Positions 1 through 9,324 are shown, numbered from the stretch's first letter. The stretch: 64,000 nt of DNA from an uncultured Alteromonadaceae bacterium (GCA_947494925.1 CANLWS010000004.1:413232-477231), one strand, 5' to 3'. Made by a program: numbers and translations. Notes: a model not told the origin generated them from the sequence alone.

Positions 1-2
1 TT

Positions 3-341
3 ATTGTTCATCCAAGCAATGACAGCGCACTTGATGCCAAGAAGGTGCAACGTATTTTTCTTGGTAAAGAGAAAAAGTTCTCCAATGGAACAGCTGTTGT
101 TCCGTTAAATCAGGTTACCAATGATTTAAGAAATCAATTTGACAGTAATGTTCTAGGTAGAAGTTCAACTCAAGTATCTGCTTACTGGTCTAAATTAGTC
201 TTCACAGGTAAGGGAATTCCACCAAAAGAATTAGCCGGTGATGCCGCCGTAGTCGCTGCCGTAGCCGCTGATGCCGGTGCAATTGGTTATGTAGATAGTG
301 CGTCCGTTACGGGCGATGTTAAAACGATTTCAGTTAATTAG
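3..341 (+). CDS. Phosphate ABC transporter substrate-binding-like protein (3' end only)
   Basis: The gene is open at the left edge of the window. The frame is free of stops from base 3 and ends with TAG at 339-341. The visible C-terminal part begins IVHPSNDSALDAKKVQRIFL and continues with the FLGKEKKFSNG and VVPLNQ segments. These are typical of small PstS-like periplasmic phosphate-binding proteins (PBP-like domain). The tail has the usual GAIGYVDSASV strand. A porin gene follows 16 bases downstream on the same strand, so the two may be cotranscribed and act together in anion uptake. The N-terminus, signal peptide and most ligand residues lie outside the window, so the substrate is inferred from family resemblance only. 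Confidence 0.75.
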   Translation: MVHPSNDSALDAKKVQRIFLGKEKKFSNGTAVVPLNQVTNDLRNQFDSNVLGRSSTQVSAYWSKLVFTGKGIPPKELAGDAAVVAAVAADAGAIGYVDSASVTGDVKTISVN

Positions 342-357
342 GTTCAGGGGAACGCAT

Positions 358-1470
358 ATGAAAACTATTAAAACGCTTATCGCGCTTGCCTGCGCTGCAT
401 CATTTACTGCAAATGCGGAAGTACGAATAAACGGATTCGCCAATCTGGTCGCCGGTATGACCAGCAGTGACGATTCATTGTATGGCTACGATGACAAAAT
501 TTCATTCAGCGAAGAAAGCTTGTTTGCCATCCAAATAAGTGGTGATGTTAATGACAAAGTGACGGCAACAGGCCAGCTGGTGGCGCGAGGTTCAGATGAT
601 TATGACCCCGACTTTGAATGGGCATATCTGACTTATCAAGCGACTGATAACCTGTCAATCTCTGCAGGCCGATTGAGACTTCCTTTGTTTCGCTATTCGT
701 CTTCATTGGATGTTGGATACTCATATCATTGGGTAGCACCACCTGAGTCTGTCTATGATGTAGCCTTTAATAATCTAGATGGAATAAGACTGGACTACAG
801 CAATTATGCGGGTGATTGGGAATATAACATCCAACTTGCTGCCGGAACCTACGAGAATGAAAACGACGTTTTTGTCATCGAAGGAAAAGATGTTTTAGCC
901 GCTACAGTAGAAGCGACTTATGAATACTTCAAGGTGCGTGCAGTTATTGGTCGTTCTAAATCGACCTTTAGCGTTTTCCAACTTGAACCTGTTTTTGCTC
1001 AACTGGAACAAGTTTTACCACCAGGCTTGTTTGGAAACCTTCAATCTGACAATGATACAGGCCAATTCATTGGATTAGGGTTGGAAGTTGATAAATTCGA
1101 CTGGTTTATCAGTGGTGAAATAACCAGCGTTGACACACCTGATACATATATAAAAGAAGACATTGCCTACTACGTTACTGCGGGTATGCGGGTGGGGAAA
1201 TTTACGCCTTCAATAACATACCAAGTTAAAGAAAGTGATGATGATCCGAAGTTTGTTGATCAGATCAGTCAATTGCCTGTGGCATTGCAAGCACAGTTGT
1301 ACGGTGTTCAAAGTTTGTTTGATGACGATGAGACAACCATAACTTTGGGACTGCGCTATGATTACGACACAAACATTGCACTTAAGGCTGATGTAACAAA
1401 ACTTGAGGATGATCTCAACGAAGCCAATGATGCGACTTTAGTTCGTTTCGCTGTCAATTACGTTTTCTAA
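358..1470 (+). CDS. Outer-membrane porin-like beta-barrel protein
   Basis: The product is 370 aa. The ATG at 358 is chosen because it follows an AGGGGA ribosome site and opens a clear Sec signal peptide (MKTIKTLIALACAASFTANA, cleavage after ANA). An upstream in-frame start would add 20 residues overlapping the previous gene. The mature protein starts EVRINGFANLVAGM, continues with alternating amphipathic strands, and ends in the aromatic residue of AVNYVF, as outer-membrane barrels do. This fits a general or anion-selective porin. The substrate is not evident, but the adjacent phosphate-binding-like gene suggests oxyanion uptake. A strong terminator follows. Confidence 0.8.
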   Translation: MKTIKTLIALACAASFTANAEVRINGFANLVAGMTSSDDSLYGYDDKISFSEESLFAIQISGDVNDKVTATGQLVARGSDDYDPDFEWAYLTYQATDNLSISAGRLRLPLFRYSSSLDVGYSYHWVAPPESVYDVAFNNLDGIRLDYSNYAGDWEYNIQLAAGTYENENDVFVIEGKDVLAATVEATYEYFKVRAVIGRSKSTFSVFQLEPVFAQLEQVLPPGLFGNLQSDNDTGQFIGLGLEVDKFDWFISGEITSVDTPDTYIKEDIAYYVTAGMRVGKFTPSITYQVKESDDDPKFVDQISQLPVALQAQLYGVQSLFDDDETTITLGLRYDYDTNIALKADVTKLEDDLNEANDATLVRFAVNYVF

Positions 1471-1492
1471 GCCTATGGCCTGGAACCAAAGA

Positions 1493-1517
1493 AAGCCCCT
1501 TAAAGGGGCTTTTTTGG
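1493..1517 (+). terminator. Rho-independent terminator after the porin gene
   Basis: A perfect inverted repeat, AAGCCCCTT-A-AAGGGGCTT, is followed by a run of six T. It lies 22 bases after the porin stop codon and separates it from the dsbA pair. Confidence 0.9.
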
Positions 1518-1618
1518 TTTTCATGGCTAATTCTCTATTACTCATCGTTAGCTATACCATTATACCAATCCGCTATGTTAATCTTTGCTCAATTTTGTAC
1601 GTAGGAAAAAAACGCTAT

Positions 1619-2242
1619 ATGAAAAAACTACTTGTTGCTCTCTCTTTATGTTTATTTATGCCTCTTCAGGCATGTGCACAGGAACTATGGAAAGAAGGTG
1701 AACACTATGCTGTGATTAACGACACAGCAACTGCTGAGCCTGAAGTCATTGAATTTTTCTCATTCTGGTGCGGCCATTGCTATAACTTCGAACCTTTAGT
1801 CAAACAAATGAAAAGTAAATTTGACCCCAATGTGGATTTCCAGAAAGTCCATGTCAACTTTATGGGGTTTACCGGGCCTGATACTCAAAATGCGGCGACG
1901 AGAGCCATGATGATTGCCCGTGCAATGAAGCAAGATGAGAAAATGGTTGCGGCTATTTTTAACTACATTCATGTTCAACGTTCTGCTATTACAAACCTGA
2001 ATGACCTGCGAAACATCTTCATTGTAAATGGTGCTGATGAGAAAGAATTCGACAAATTGGCGAAGAGCTTTGCAGTTAACAGCATGTTCCAGAAAAACAA
2101 CAAAACCATCGAACAATATCGCCGTTTTATCAAGGGAGTGCCTGCCTTCATAGTAAACGGCAAATATCAGGCAAACTTCACACGTGATATGGGACCTGAC
2201 GATATGGTTGATCTAGTCGTCTGGCTTTCCAAACAATCATAA
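1619..2242 (+). CDS. DsbA-family thiol:disulfide oxidoreductase, paralogue 1 (CGHC)
   Basis: The product is 207 aa. The ATG at 1619 gives a signal peptide ending in QACA. The longer upstream frame starts inside the porin terminator region and is not credible. The mature part has the DsbA landmarks: a thioredoxin-fold start (VIEFFSFWCGHCYNFEP) with a CGHC active site, an inserted helical domain, and the cis-proline loop GVPAFIVNGKY near residue 180. DsbA introduces disulfide bonds into exported proteins in the periplasm. A second dsbA-like gene follows after 20 bases in the same direction. The CGHC dipeptide differs from the classical CPHC of DsbA and may shift redox potential; that effect is inferred. 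Confidence 0.88.
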   Translation: MKKLLVALSLCLFMPLQACAQELWKEGEHYAVINDTATAEPEVIEFFSFWCGHCYNFEPLVKQMKSKFDPNVDFQKVHVNFMGFTGPDTQNAATRAMMIARAMKQDEKMVAAIFNYIHVQRSAITNLNDLRNIFIVNGADEKEFDKLAKSFAVNSMFQKNNKTIEQYRRFIKGVPAFIVNGKYQANFTRDMGPDDMVDLVVWLSKQS

Positions 2243-2262
2243 ACAGTAAAGGAATTGTCGAT

Positions 2263-2877
2263 ATGTTTAAAAACGTTCTGATAGGCCTATTTGTAGCCAC
2301 TTTTTTTAGTGCAAATGCTGCAGCGCAAAGCACCTGGCAGGAAGGCACCCATTATGAGGTGATCGCTGAAAAAGCCAGTGCCAAACCTCAGGTCCGGGAA
2401 GTATTTTCCTTTTGGTGTCCGCATTGTTTTACTTTTGAACCTGTGGTGGAACAAATAAAACAAAAATTACCCAGCGGAATGACCTTCAGCAAAGCACATG
2501 TTAATTTCATGGGCGCTGCAAGCAGAGAAGCACAGGATGATGCCACTAAAGCTATGTTGGCTGCAAAAGCGATGAAAGCCGACAAAATCTTTAATGCAGC
2601 TTTGTTTAGTGCCATTCACCGTGAACGCAAAACAATTAGTGGTATGGCTGATATCAAGCAAATATTTGCTGCTGCTGGCGGTGATGCAGAAAAACTGGAA
2701 AAAATGACGAACAGCTTCGGCATTAAAGGACTGGTTTCCAAAAACAACAAATATACCCGTGGTATCCCTCGAGTGCCTGCTTTTATCGTCAACGACAAAT
2801 ATAAGGCAAACTTCACCAGAGATATGACTCCAGACGTATTTGTAGAGTTAATTTTATGGTTGGCCAAACAACCATAA
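2263..2877 (+). CDS. dsbA: DsbA-family thiol:disulfide oxidoreductase, paralogue 2 (CPHC)
   Basis: The product is 204 aa with a signal peptide (MFKNVLIGLFVATFFSANAAA) and an AAAGGA ribosome site. The active site is VFSFWCPHCFTFEP, the canonical DsbA CPHC. The cis-proline segment RVPAFIVNDKY and the NFTRDM tail closely parallel the preceding gene, so the two are tandem duplicates. The proteins differ in the active-site dipeptide and in the surface charge of the helical insert. Of the two, this copy looks more like the housekeeping DsbA. It is periplasmic and probably shares a transcript with the first copy. A bidirectional terminator follows. Confidence 0.9.
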   Translation: MFKNVLIGLFVATFFSANAAAQSTWQEGTHYEVIAEKASAKPQVREVFSFWCPHCFTFEPVVEQIKQKLPSGMTFSKAHVNFMGAASREAQDDATKAMLAAKAMKADKIFNAALFSAIHRERKTISGMADIKQIFAAAGGDAEKLEKMTNSFGIKGLVSKNNKYTRGIPRVPAFIVNDKYKANFTRDMTPDVFVELILWLAKQP

Positions 2878-2891
2878 TCAATATTGTTATA

Positions 2892-2919
2892 AAAAAACCC
2901 GGCCTATGCCGGGTTTTTT
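2892..2919. terminator. Bidirectional terminator between dsbA and the SulP gene
   Basis: The hairpin AAACCCGGC-CTAT-GCCGGGTTT has an A-run on the left and a T-run on the right, so it can serve both converging genes. Confidence 0.88.
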
Positions 2920-2945
2920 ATTGATTTAATTCAGTACCTGGTGGT

Positions 2946-4511
2946 TTAACCAAGTTTGTCACTCGCAACGTGGTAACGAGGATCTTCATTAAGATTCATT
3001 TCCACATATTCCTGTGCTTTGGTCATCAGTTCACGACACTCCGGGCTGATATGGCGTATATGCAGTTTTTTACCCTGCTCTTTGTATTTGTCAGCCAGAC
3101 CATCGATGGCATCAATACCAGATGAGTCCCACACTCTTGATTCATTGAAATCGATGACCACATCTTGTGGGTCGTTTTGTGGATCGAATAACTGTCTGAA
3201 ATGCAGTACTGAACCGAAAAACAATGGCCCCTCAAGCTCGTAGACTTTCCAGCCATCGTCGTCAGTGTGAGTGCGTGCATGGATATGGGTTGCGTGTTTC
3301 CAAGCAAACACCAATGCAGAAACGATAACACCCACCACAACCGCTATTGCCAGATCAGCAATGACAGTAATAAAAGTCACCAAAAACAAAACAAATGCAT
3401 CTTCTTTGTTAACACCGCGAATGATCCTGAAGCTGGCCCACTCAAAGGTGCCGATAACGACGATAAACATAACGCCCACCAACGCCGCCAAAGGGATCAT
3501 TTCAATCAACGGAGCTGCAAACAGAATGAAAGCTAATAATACAAGCGCAGCGGTTATACCCGATAATCTGCCCCGGCCACCTGAGTTGATGTTGATCATA
3601 CTTTGACCAATCATTGCACAACCGCCCATTCCACCAAAGAAACCGTTGACTGTATTGGCTACACCTTGACCTACACACTCTTTGTTTCCCCGTCCACGGG
3701 TATCGGTCATTTCATCTATCAAGGATAGGGTTAATAATGATTCTATCAAACCAACCAAAGACAAAATGATTGCGGTAGGCAATATGATGTATAAGGTATC
3801 CAGATTAAATGGCACCATTGGAACAGCAAAGCTAGGTAGCTCGCCCGCCAGTGTCACAGTGTCTTTTTGTTCAGCAGGCACCATGTCACGAACAAAATCA
3901 ATAACCGTACGGGCTTCCAAGTCTAAACCATGGACCAATAAAGTAACTGTGATAATCGCCACTAGTGAAGCAGGTACCGCTGTGGTTAATTTAGGCAGGA
4001 AGTAGATTATTCCCATTGTCAGGGCCGTCAATCCCAACATCAGATACATCATCTCACCTTGCATCCAAACATGGTTGCCCATGCCATCCAGAATTTTGAA
4101 TTGGCCGAGCTGGGCTAAGAAGATAACTATCGCCAGACCATTTACAAAACCCAACATTACGGGGTAAGGAACCAGACGGATAAACTTACCTAGCCGGAAT
4201 ACCCCGAACAAAATCTGCAAGACCCCTGCTAATATCACGGCTGCGAACAGGTATTGAACACCATGAGTGGCAACCAGCGCGACCATGACTACTGCCATTG
4301 CCCCGGTTGCACCAGAAATCATGCCCGGTCGGCCACCAATTGCCGATGTAATTAACCCCATCATAAAGGCTGCATACAAACCCACCATAGGTTCAACACC
4401 GGCAACAAAAGCGAATGCCACAGCTTCCGGGACAAGCGCCAGGGCTACAGTAATTCCCGACAACACATCATTTTTGACGTTGCTGTCACGGTTGGTAATT
4501 ATATCTATCAT
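2946..4511 (-). CDS. SulP-family inorganic anion transporter with STAS domain
   Basis: The product is 521 aa, the usual length for bacterial SulP proteins. The N-terminal part (about 1-400) is a multi-helix membrane domain with the SulP signatures [14 protein letters not shown] and [10 protein letters not shown], and [12 protein letters not shown] further on. The C-terminal part (about 415-510) is a STAS domain containing [19 protein letters not shown]. The family exchanges or symports sulfate, bicarbonate or dicarboxylates at the inner membrane, and substrate cannot be read from the sequence. The ATG at 4511 is preceded by an AGAGGA ribosome site and, further upstream, by an unusual perfect hairpin (4538-4585) that may control expression. 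Confidence 0.9.
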   Translation of the reverse strand: MIDIITNRDSNVKNDVLSGITVALALVPEAVAFAFVAGVEPMVGLYAAFMMGLITSAIGGRPGMISGATGAMAVVMVALVATHGVQYLFAAVILAGVLQILFGVFRLGKFIRLVPYPVMLGFVNGLAIVIFLAQLGQFKILDGMGNHVWMQGEMMYLMLGLTALTMGIIYFLPKLTTAVPASLVAIITVTLLVHGLDLEARTVIDFVRDMVPAEQKDTVTLAGELPSFAVPMVPFNLDTLYIILPTAIILSLVGLIESLLTLSLIDEMTDTRGRGNKECVGQGVANTVNGFFGGMGGCAMIGQSMININSGGRGRLSGITAALVLLAFILFAAPLIEMIPLAALVGVMFIVVIGTFEWASFRIIRGVNKEDAFVLFLVTFITVIADLAIAVVVGVIVSALVFAWKHATHIHARTHTDDDGWKVYELEGPLFFGSVLHFRQLFDPQNDPQDVVIDFNESRVWDSSGIDAIDGLADKYKEQGKKLHIRHISPECRELMTKAQEYVEMNLNEDPRYHVASDKLG

Positions 4512-4526
4512 CTATTTTCCTCTACC

Positions 4527-4585
4527 TATGCCAATCGGCATAGATAGTTGTCCTGTGGATAAATACCCTGGACAACTATCTATGC
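4527..4585 (-). promoter_or_regulatory. Leader hairpins upstream of the SulP gene (possible switch or operator)
   Basis: GCATAGATAGTTGTCC at 4538-4553 is the exact reverse complement of 4570-4585, giving a perfect 16-bp stem around a 16-base loop. A second small inverted repeat, TATGCC-AATC-GGCATA at 4527-4542, shares 4538-4542 with the large stem, so the two stems cannot form together. The small stem would end only four bases from the AGAGGA ribosome site (4518-4523). There is no T-run, so this is not an ordinary terminator. The sequence supports either an RNA switch in the leader or a long DNA operator; which one is unknown. Confidence 0.6.
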
Positions 4586-4704
4586 AAACTGACATTGTGC
4601 GAACCGATTGCACAAAATTGCGGCGCAGTGTACCAAACTTCACAGTCCTAATCTTTTAACAGATTGTTAAATAACGCAAATTGACGTTATTCCTTGCAAC
4701 AAAC

Positions 4705-4732
4705 AAAAAAGGCCGGATAAATCCGACCTTTA
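4705..4732 (-). terminator. Terminator of fklB
   Basis: On the minus strand the hairpin AAAGGTCGGA-TTTA-TCCGGCCTTT, with one G-U pair, is followed by a T-run. It lies just after the fklB stop codon. Confidence 0.88.
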
Positions 4733-4749
4733 CCAATTACTAATATCCG

Positions 4750-5370
4750 TTACGCAACGATATCCAGCAACTCAACATCAAAAATAAGCGTGCTATGTGG
4801 TCCGATTGCACCACCTGCGCCCTGTTCGCCATAAGCCAAATCAGATGGCACATACAAACGCCATTTGGAACCCACTGGCATCATTTGCAATGCTTCAGTC
4901 CAACCTTTTATAACGCCATTGACGGGAAATTCCGCTGGCTGGCCACGGTCGTAAGAACTATCAAACACATCACCATTAACTAAGGTGCCGTGATAGTGAG
5001 TTCTGACCGTTGAATCTGCCTTCGGTATGTCACCCTCACCAGTTTGCAATACTTCATATTGCAAACCTGAGTCAGTTACTGTGATTTCATCACGTGATGC
5101 ATTTTCAGCAAGGAATTGCTGGCCTAATGCGATAACTTCTTTGTGTTCTTCAGCTTTCGCCGCTTGCATACGTTGATGAATCTCGTTAAATGCTGCGCCA
5201 AGAGTCTGGTTATCTACTTGCGCTTCTTGTTGCATAAACGCGTCAGCCAGGCCAGCCTTTACAGCTTCAATATCTAATCCGTCAAAAGGATTTGAACGAA
5301 GCTGGTCGCCCATTTGTAAACCAATACCGTAACTTGCCTGCAGTTCAACTGTTGAATATTTATCTGTCAC
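4750..5370 (-). CDS. fklB: FKBP-type peptidyl-prolyl cis-trans isomerase, FklB type
   Basis: The product is 206 aa, the same length as E. coli FklB, and it lacks a signal peptide, so it is cytoplasmic. The N-terminal dimerisation region carries the family segment ASYGIGLQMGDQL. The C-terminal FKBP domain (about 105-206) contains VRTHYHGTLVNGDVFDSSY, PAEFPVNGVIKGWTEAL, MPVGSKWRLYVPS, LAYGEQGAG and a final LIFDVELLDI. It catalyses proline isomerisation during folding. It is transcribed divergently from ppc, with 178 bases between the two start codons. Confidence 0.93.
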   Translation of the reverse strand: MTDKYSTVELQASYGIGLQMGDQLRSNPFDGLDIEAVKAGLADAFMQQEAQVDNQTLGAAFNEIHQRMQAAKAEEHKEVIALGQQFLAENASRDEITVTDSGLQYEVLQTGEGDIPKADSTVRTHYHGTLVNGDVFDSSYDRGQPAEFPVNGVIKGWTEALQMMPVGSKWRLYVPSDLAYGEQGAGGAIGPHSTLIFDVELLDIVA

Positions 5371-5548
5371 CCTAAAGTCCCAAAATCTGAAAATGAAAGG
5401 CTGGCGAGTTTAACATAGTTACTATCAGCCTGCGCCTGGTTTTATTGTTGAAAAACGACTTTGTTCTAAAGAAGAACTGATCGGGCTAGATCATTATTCA
5501 CTTAGCCAGTATCTTGTTCCACTCGATAGCAAAGATTTTGGAGGATAT

Positions 5549-8167
5549 GTGGCAGAACAGTTGGAAACTCAGCTTAAAGAGTCGGTGCGTTTTTTAGGGA
5601 CGACCTTAGGTGATACTATTTGCGAGCAGATGGGAGAAGAGTGGCTTGAACGAATTGAAGAGATTCGTAAAAGCGGCAAAAAGTCCTACCAGGGAGATGG
5701 ACAAAGCTCAGAAAACCTCAAAGCATTATTTTCAGAGTTATCCAATGAGCAAATTCTCACAGTTGGAAGGGCATTCTCACAGTTCCTCAACCTGGCAAAT
5801 ATAGCCGAGCAGGAGTTTAACACTCTCAGCGACGTTGATGATCCTGTCATGACGTTGTTTGAGCATCTGAATAACGCTGAATTTGACAATAAAGTATTTG
5901 AAACAGCGCTGCAGGATCTCAAAATCGATTTAGTATTGACCGCGCACCCCACTGAAGTGACACGACGTACGTTGATTCACAAACACAGTGAATTGGCAAA
6001 ATGTCTTACCCAGATACACCAGCAAGGCTTAAATGCTATGCAACGGCTGAAACTGGAGACGCGAATAGCAGATTTAATCAGTCAGGCCTGGCACACCGAA
6101 GAAATACGTTCAGAACGACCTACTCCTGTGGATGAAGCCAGATGGGGATTCTCAGTGATCGAAAACTCTTTGTGGGAAGCCGTCCCTGAGTTTATTCGTG
6201 ATCTGGACAACAAACTTAATGATAAATTTGGTAAGCGGTTGCCACTGGATGCATCACCTGTACAGTTTAGTTCCTGGATGGGCGGCGATAGAGATGGAAA
6301 CCCTTTTGTTACCGCGAAAGTGACACAGGAAGTTTTATTACGCGCACGTTGGCGTGCTGCAAAATTATTTGCCAACGACGTCGAATCACTACGTGTCGAA
6401 CTCTCCATGGCAGATTGCAGTGCAGAATTGCGTGAGCAGGTTGGTGATGCCAGAGAACCTTATCGCACCCTCCTCAAGCCCTTGCTCGATAAATTAAATC
6501 TAACCTTGGATGGCATTGCTGATGTATTGAGCGGCAAAATGGTCAATCGTGGAGAATGGCTTAGTACCAAAGCTCAGTTGCTTGATCCTTTGATGACGAG
6601 CTACCAATCTTTGATGGACTCGGGAATGCATGTCAGCGCGCAAGGTAAATTATTAGATACGATAAGACGAGTGCATTGTTTCGGCGTGCATCTACTGAAA
6701 CTGGATATTCGTCAGGATTCGGAGCGCCACGCTGATGTATTTGGTGAATTGACTCGCTACCTTGGACTCGGAGATTATGCCAATTGGAGTGAAACGGATA
6801 AACAAGCATTCCTGTTACGGGAACTAGGCTCTAAGCGCCCACTTTTTCCCCATAACTGGTCTCCCTCAGAAGATGTTCAGGAAGTCCTGGATACCTGTAA
6901 AGTAATTGCACAAAATAGTCGTGACGGATTCGGAATCTATATTATTTCCATGGCAAGCCTGCCTTCGGATGTACTCGCCGTGCAGCTACTGTTGCAGGAA
7001 ATGGATGTCAGTTGGCCGATGCCCGTGGCTCCGCTATTTGAAACACTTGACGACCTGAATAACGCTCCCAAGGTAATGAGCGAGCTGCTCGCTATCGACT
7101 GGTACCGTGGTTACATTAAAGGCCAGCAGTACATCATGATTGGTTATTCAGATTCAGCCAAAGATGCAGGCGCACTTGCGGCGGGATGGGCGCAATATGA
7201 GTCCCAGGAAGCACTGGTGGCCTTGGCTGACGAGCATGCTATCAAGTTAACCTTGTTTCATGGACGTGGTGGCACTATTGGCCGTGGTGGTCTTCCCGCC
7301 CATGCAGCAATCCATTCTCAGCCTCCAGGTTCATTGAAAGGTGGATTCAGAGTGACCGAACAGGGCGAAACTATTCGCTACAAGTTTGGCATGCCTCAAC
7401 TAGCTCAGCGTAGTCTGGGGCTCTATGCCAGCGCCATAATAGAAGCCAGTGTGTTTCCGCCACCTCAACCGAAACAAGCGTGGCGCGATGCCATGCGAAA
7501 CATGGCGGATGCCGGTCGAGATAACTACCGTCAGACAGTCAGGCATGACGAAAATTTTGTGCCTTATTTCCGCGTTGCCACGCCAGAACAGGAATTGGGC
7601 AAATTGCCACTTGGCAGCCGTCCAGCTAAACGCAAACCCTCTGGTGGGATAGAAAGTTTGCGAGCCATACCCTGGATATTTGCCTGGGCACAAACCCGTT
7701 TAGTTTTGCCTTCCTGGCTGGGTGTGATGAAAGCAGTGCAATCATCCATCGATGATCAGCAAGAACCAATCATCAGAGAAATGCTGGATAACTGGCCATT
7801 TTTTCATTCTCGTTTGTCCATGTTGGATATGGTCTTTAACAAAGCCGATCCGCGAATAAGTGAAGCCTACGATGAGCGCTTGGTTCCCGGTGAGCTTCGA
7901 CATTTCGGCGAGGCACTGCGAAATGAACTGCAGGCTAGTATTGATTTACTTCTGTCTTTATTGGGACAGAAAAGTGTGATGGAGAGCGATCCAAAAGGTA
8001 AGGAATCCATGGCCATCCGAGCTGGTTACCTGCAACCGCTGCACTTTTTGCAAATTGAGCTGCTAAGTCGCATCCGTGCCCTGGGTGAAGAACATGATCC
8101 CGTTCTGGAGCGGGCCATGATGGTCACCATTGCCGGTATCGCAGTAGGAATGCGTAACACCGGGTAG
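5549..8167 (+). CDS. ppc: Phosphoenolpyruvate carboxylase
   Basis: The product is 872 aa, normal for bacterial PEPC. The start is GTG at 5549, placed four bases after GGAGG; no ATG competes. Landmarks are VLTAHPTEVTRRT with the catalytic His133, the EEIRSERPTPVDEARWG segment, the glycine-rich LFHGRGGTIGRGG loop around 571-580, and the strictly conserved end GMRNTG. The enzyme carboxylates PEP to oxaloacetate with bicarbonate, refilling the TCA cycle. It is probably activated by acetyl-CoA and inhibited by aspartate, as in the family. No frameshift or missing catalytic residue was seen. Confidence 0.97.
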   Translation: MAEQLETQLKESVRFLGTTLGDTICEQMGEEWLERIEEIRKSGKKSYQGDGQSSENLKALFSELSNEQILTVGRAFSQFLNLANIAEQEFNTLSDVDDPVMTLFEHLNNAEFDNKVFETALQDLKIDLVLTAHPTEVTRRTLIHKHSELAKCLTQIHQQGLNAMQRLKLETRIADLISQAWHTEEIRSERPTPVDEARWGFSVIENSLWEAVPEFIRDLDNKLNDKFGKRLPLDASPVQFSSWMGGDRDGNPFVTAKVTQEVLLRARWRAAKLFANDVESLRVELSMADCSAELREQVGDAREPYRTLLKPLLDKLNLTLDGIADVLSGKMVNRGEWLSTKAQLLDPLMTSYQSLMDSGMHVSAQGKLLDTIRRVHCFGVHLLKLDIRQDSERHADVFGELTRYLGLGDYANWSETDKQAFLLRELGSKRPLFPHNWSPSEDVQEVLDTCKVIAQNSRDGFGIYIISMASLPSDVLAVQLLLQEMDVSWPMPVAPLFETLDDLNNAPKVMSELLAIDWYRGYIKGQQYIMIGYSDSAKDAGALAAGWAQYESQEALVALADEHAIKLTLFHGRGGTIGRGGLPAHAAIHSQPPGSLKGGFRVTEQGETIRYKFGMPQLAQRSLGLYASAIIEASVFPPPQPKQAWRDAMRNMADAGRDNYRQTVRHDENFVPYFRVATPEQELGKLPLGSRPAKRKPSGGIESLRAIPWIFAWAQTRLVLPSWLGVMKAVQSSIDDQQEPIIREMLDNWPFFHSRLSMLDMVFNKADPRISEAYDERLVPGELRHFGEALRNELQASIDLLLSLLGQKSVMESDPKGKESMAIRAGYLQPLHFLQIELLSRIRALGEEHDPVLERAMMVTIAGIAVGMRNTG

Positions 8168-8682
8168 CGTGCAATATTTGTGAAACGAGTTGCAGAAGGG
8201 AGTGACATCTGATTGCTGATTACTGATTAAGCGATTGCGCAAGGTGATTATGGCTGGCTGACGTTGTTAAGTCTTATATTCGTTTTTTTGATATTAAGCT
8301 CGGCACCGCCCAGGCACACCACACCACAGGGACGTGGTGGCTGTAAGCGAATAATTATTGACGCGTTGGTGGCATTTTAATCATTTAAGGAGGAAAAGGT
8401 CGTGGCCCCCTAAATGCTCTCGTTGCAGATCCAGTTGTATTCCTGAATTTTTTTGACAATAGATGCCGGCCTAAGAGCGTTGCCGGGATGACGTTTTAAA
8501 AACTCAAAATGCCACAGAAGCAATACACAAACCACGAGAATACTGCCGCGGCAAAGTTGCGCCCTTACAAATACATTATACAGCTGTACAGTCATTCCCG
8601 AGTCACGTCCCCCGTCATTCCCGAGCGCTCTTGTCGGGAATCTAGTATCATCAACCACACCAACACAAACTTGTACTTCGTA
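8168..8682. other. Intergenic region between ppc and the IMPACT gene
   Basis: 515 bases without a convincing gene. It contains a CCACCAC/GTGGTGG-rich inverted stretch near 8305-8345, which may act as the ppc terminator. An AAGGAGG followed by a very short GTG frame lies near 8388-8413. A short palindromic repeat element lies at 8591-8641. No promoter can be assigned with confidence. Confidence 0.5.
8591..8641. repeat. Short palindromic intergenic repeat (GTCATTCCCGAG type)
   Basis: GTCATTCCCGAG occurs twice (8591-8602 and 8614-8625). The second copy forms an inverted repeat ATTCCCGA...TCGGGAAT (8617-8624 with 8634-8641). This form resembles the REP/MITE-like elements widespread between genes in gammaproteobacteria. 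It lies just before the IMPACT-family start. Confidence 0.6.
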
Positions 8683-9276
8683 ATGAATCAATACCCTATC
8701 CCGGCAGCTCCCTTTACCTTTAAAGAAGAAATAAAAAAAAGCCGCTTCATTACGCACATTGCCCATACGCCAGGAATCGAAAATGCCAAAGCGTTCATCT
8801 CTGAAATAAAGGCAGCGCATGAAGGTGCCAGACACAACTGTTGGGCCTACGTTGCAGGAGCACCATCTGACTCTATGCAACTAGGGTTCAGCGATGATGG
8901 AGAACCTTCAGGTACTGCAGGAAAGCCAATCCTGGCCCAACTACAGGGATCTGGTATTGGCGAAATTACTGCGGTCGTCACACGCTATTCAGGTGGTATT
9001 AAATTGGGAACAGGAGGTCTTGTCAGAGCTTACGGTGGCGGAGTAAAGCAAGCTCTTAGCGAGCTCAATAGTATCAATAAGCAAAAGCTAGAATCGATCA
9101 GCATTGAATACCCGTACACACTTGAATCTGCTGTAAACAACTGCATTAGAGCTGCAAACGGCACGATAGTTAAGACTGATTATAATGAATCAATAAAGAT
9201 GCAGATTGAGATTCCGGTTGAGTCGGTTAAGGAGTTAAAACGATCCTTAGTTATTATTGGTGCGATTGTTTTTTAG
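8683..9276 (+). CDS. yigZ: IMPACT/YigZ-family protein
   Basis: The product is 197 aa. The ATG at 8683 is chosen because the protein then aligns from its first residues with the YigZ family (IPAAPFTFKEEIKKSRFITH). The in-frame extension upstream would translate the intergenic repeat element. The family core is very clear: GARHNCWAYVAGAP, GFSDDGEPSGTAGKP, and VTRYSGGIKLGTGGLVRAYG. The C-terminal DUF1949-like ferredoxin fold follows. The family is linked to translation or nucleotide stress in other organisms, but the biochemical role is unsettled. The ribosome site is weak. The C-terminus is slightly short compared with the 204 aa of E. coli YigZ. Confidence 0.92.
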   Translation: MNQYPIPAAPFTFKEEIKKSRFITHIAHTPGIENAKAFISEIKAAHEGARHNCWAYVAGAPSDSMQLGFSDDGEPSGTAGKPILAQLQGSGIGEITAVVTRYSGGIKLGTGGLVRAYGGGVKQALSELNSINKQKLESISIEYPYTLESAVNNCIRAANGTIVKTDYNESIKMQIEIPVESVKELKRSLVIIGAIVF

Positions 9277-9296
9277 ATACTGAACATAAATTAACG

Positions 9297-9324
9297 CCAG
9301 TCATTAAGCTGTGACTGACCTTTT
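9297..9324 (+). terminator. Possible terminator after the IMPACT gene
   Basis: CAGTCA at 9298-9303 pairs with TGACTG at 9312-9317 and is followed by ACCTTTT. The stem is only six base pairs, so the call is weak. The rest of the gap (to 9531) holds no gene; GTGATCTGACCCC near 9511 resembles sequences seen beside small repeats. Confidence 0.4.

Noticed and set aside
8509..8682. In-frame N-terminal extension of the IMPACT-family protein
   Set aside because: It would translate the palindromic intergenic repeat, and the family alignment begins at the ATG at 8683.
8410..8880. Minus-strand frame of 156 codons overlapping the IMPACT gene
   Set aside because: It is cysteine- and arginine-rich shadow sequence of a conserved gene and the repeat element.
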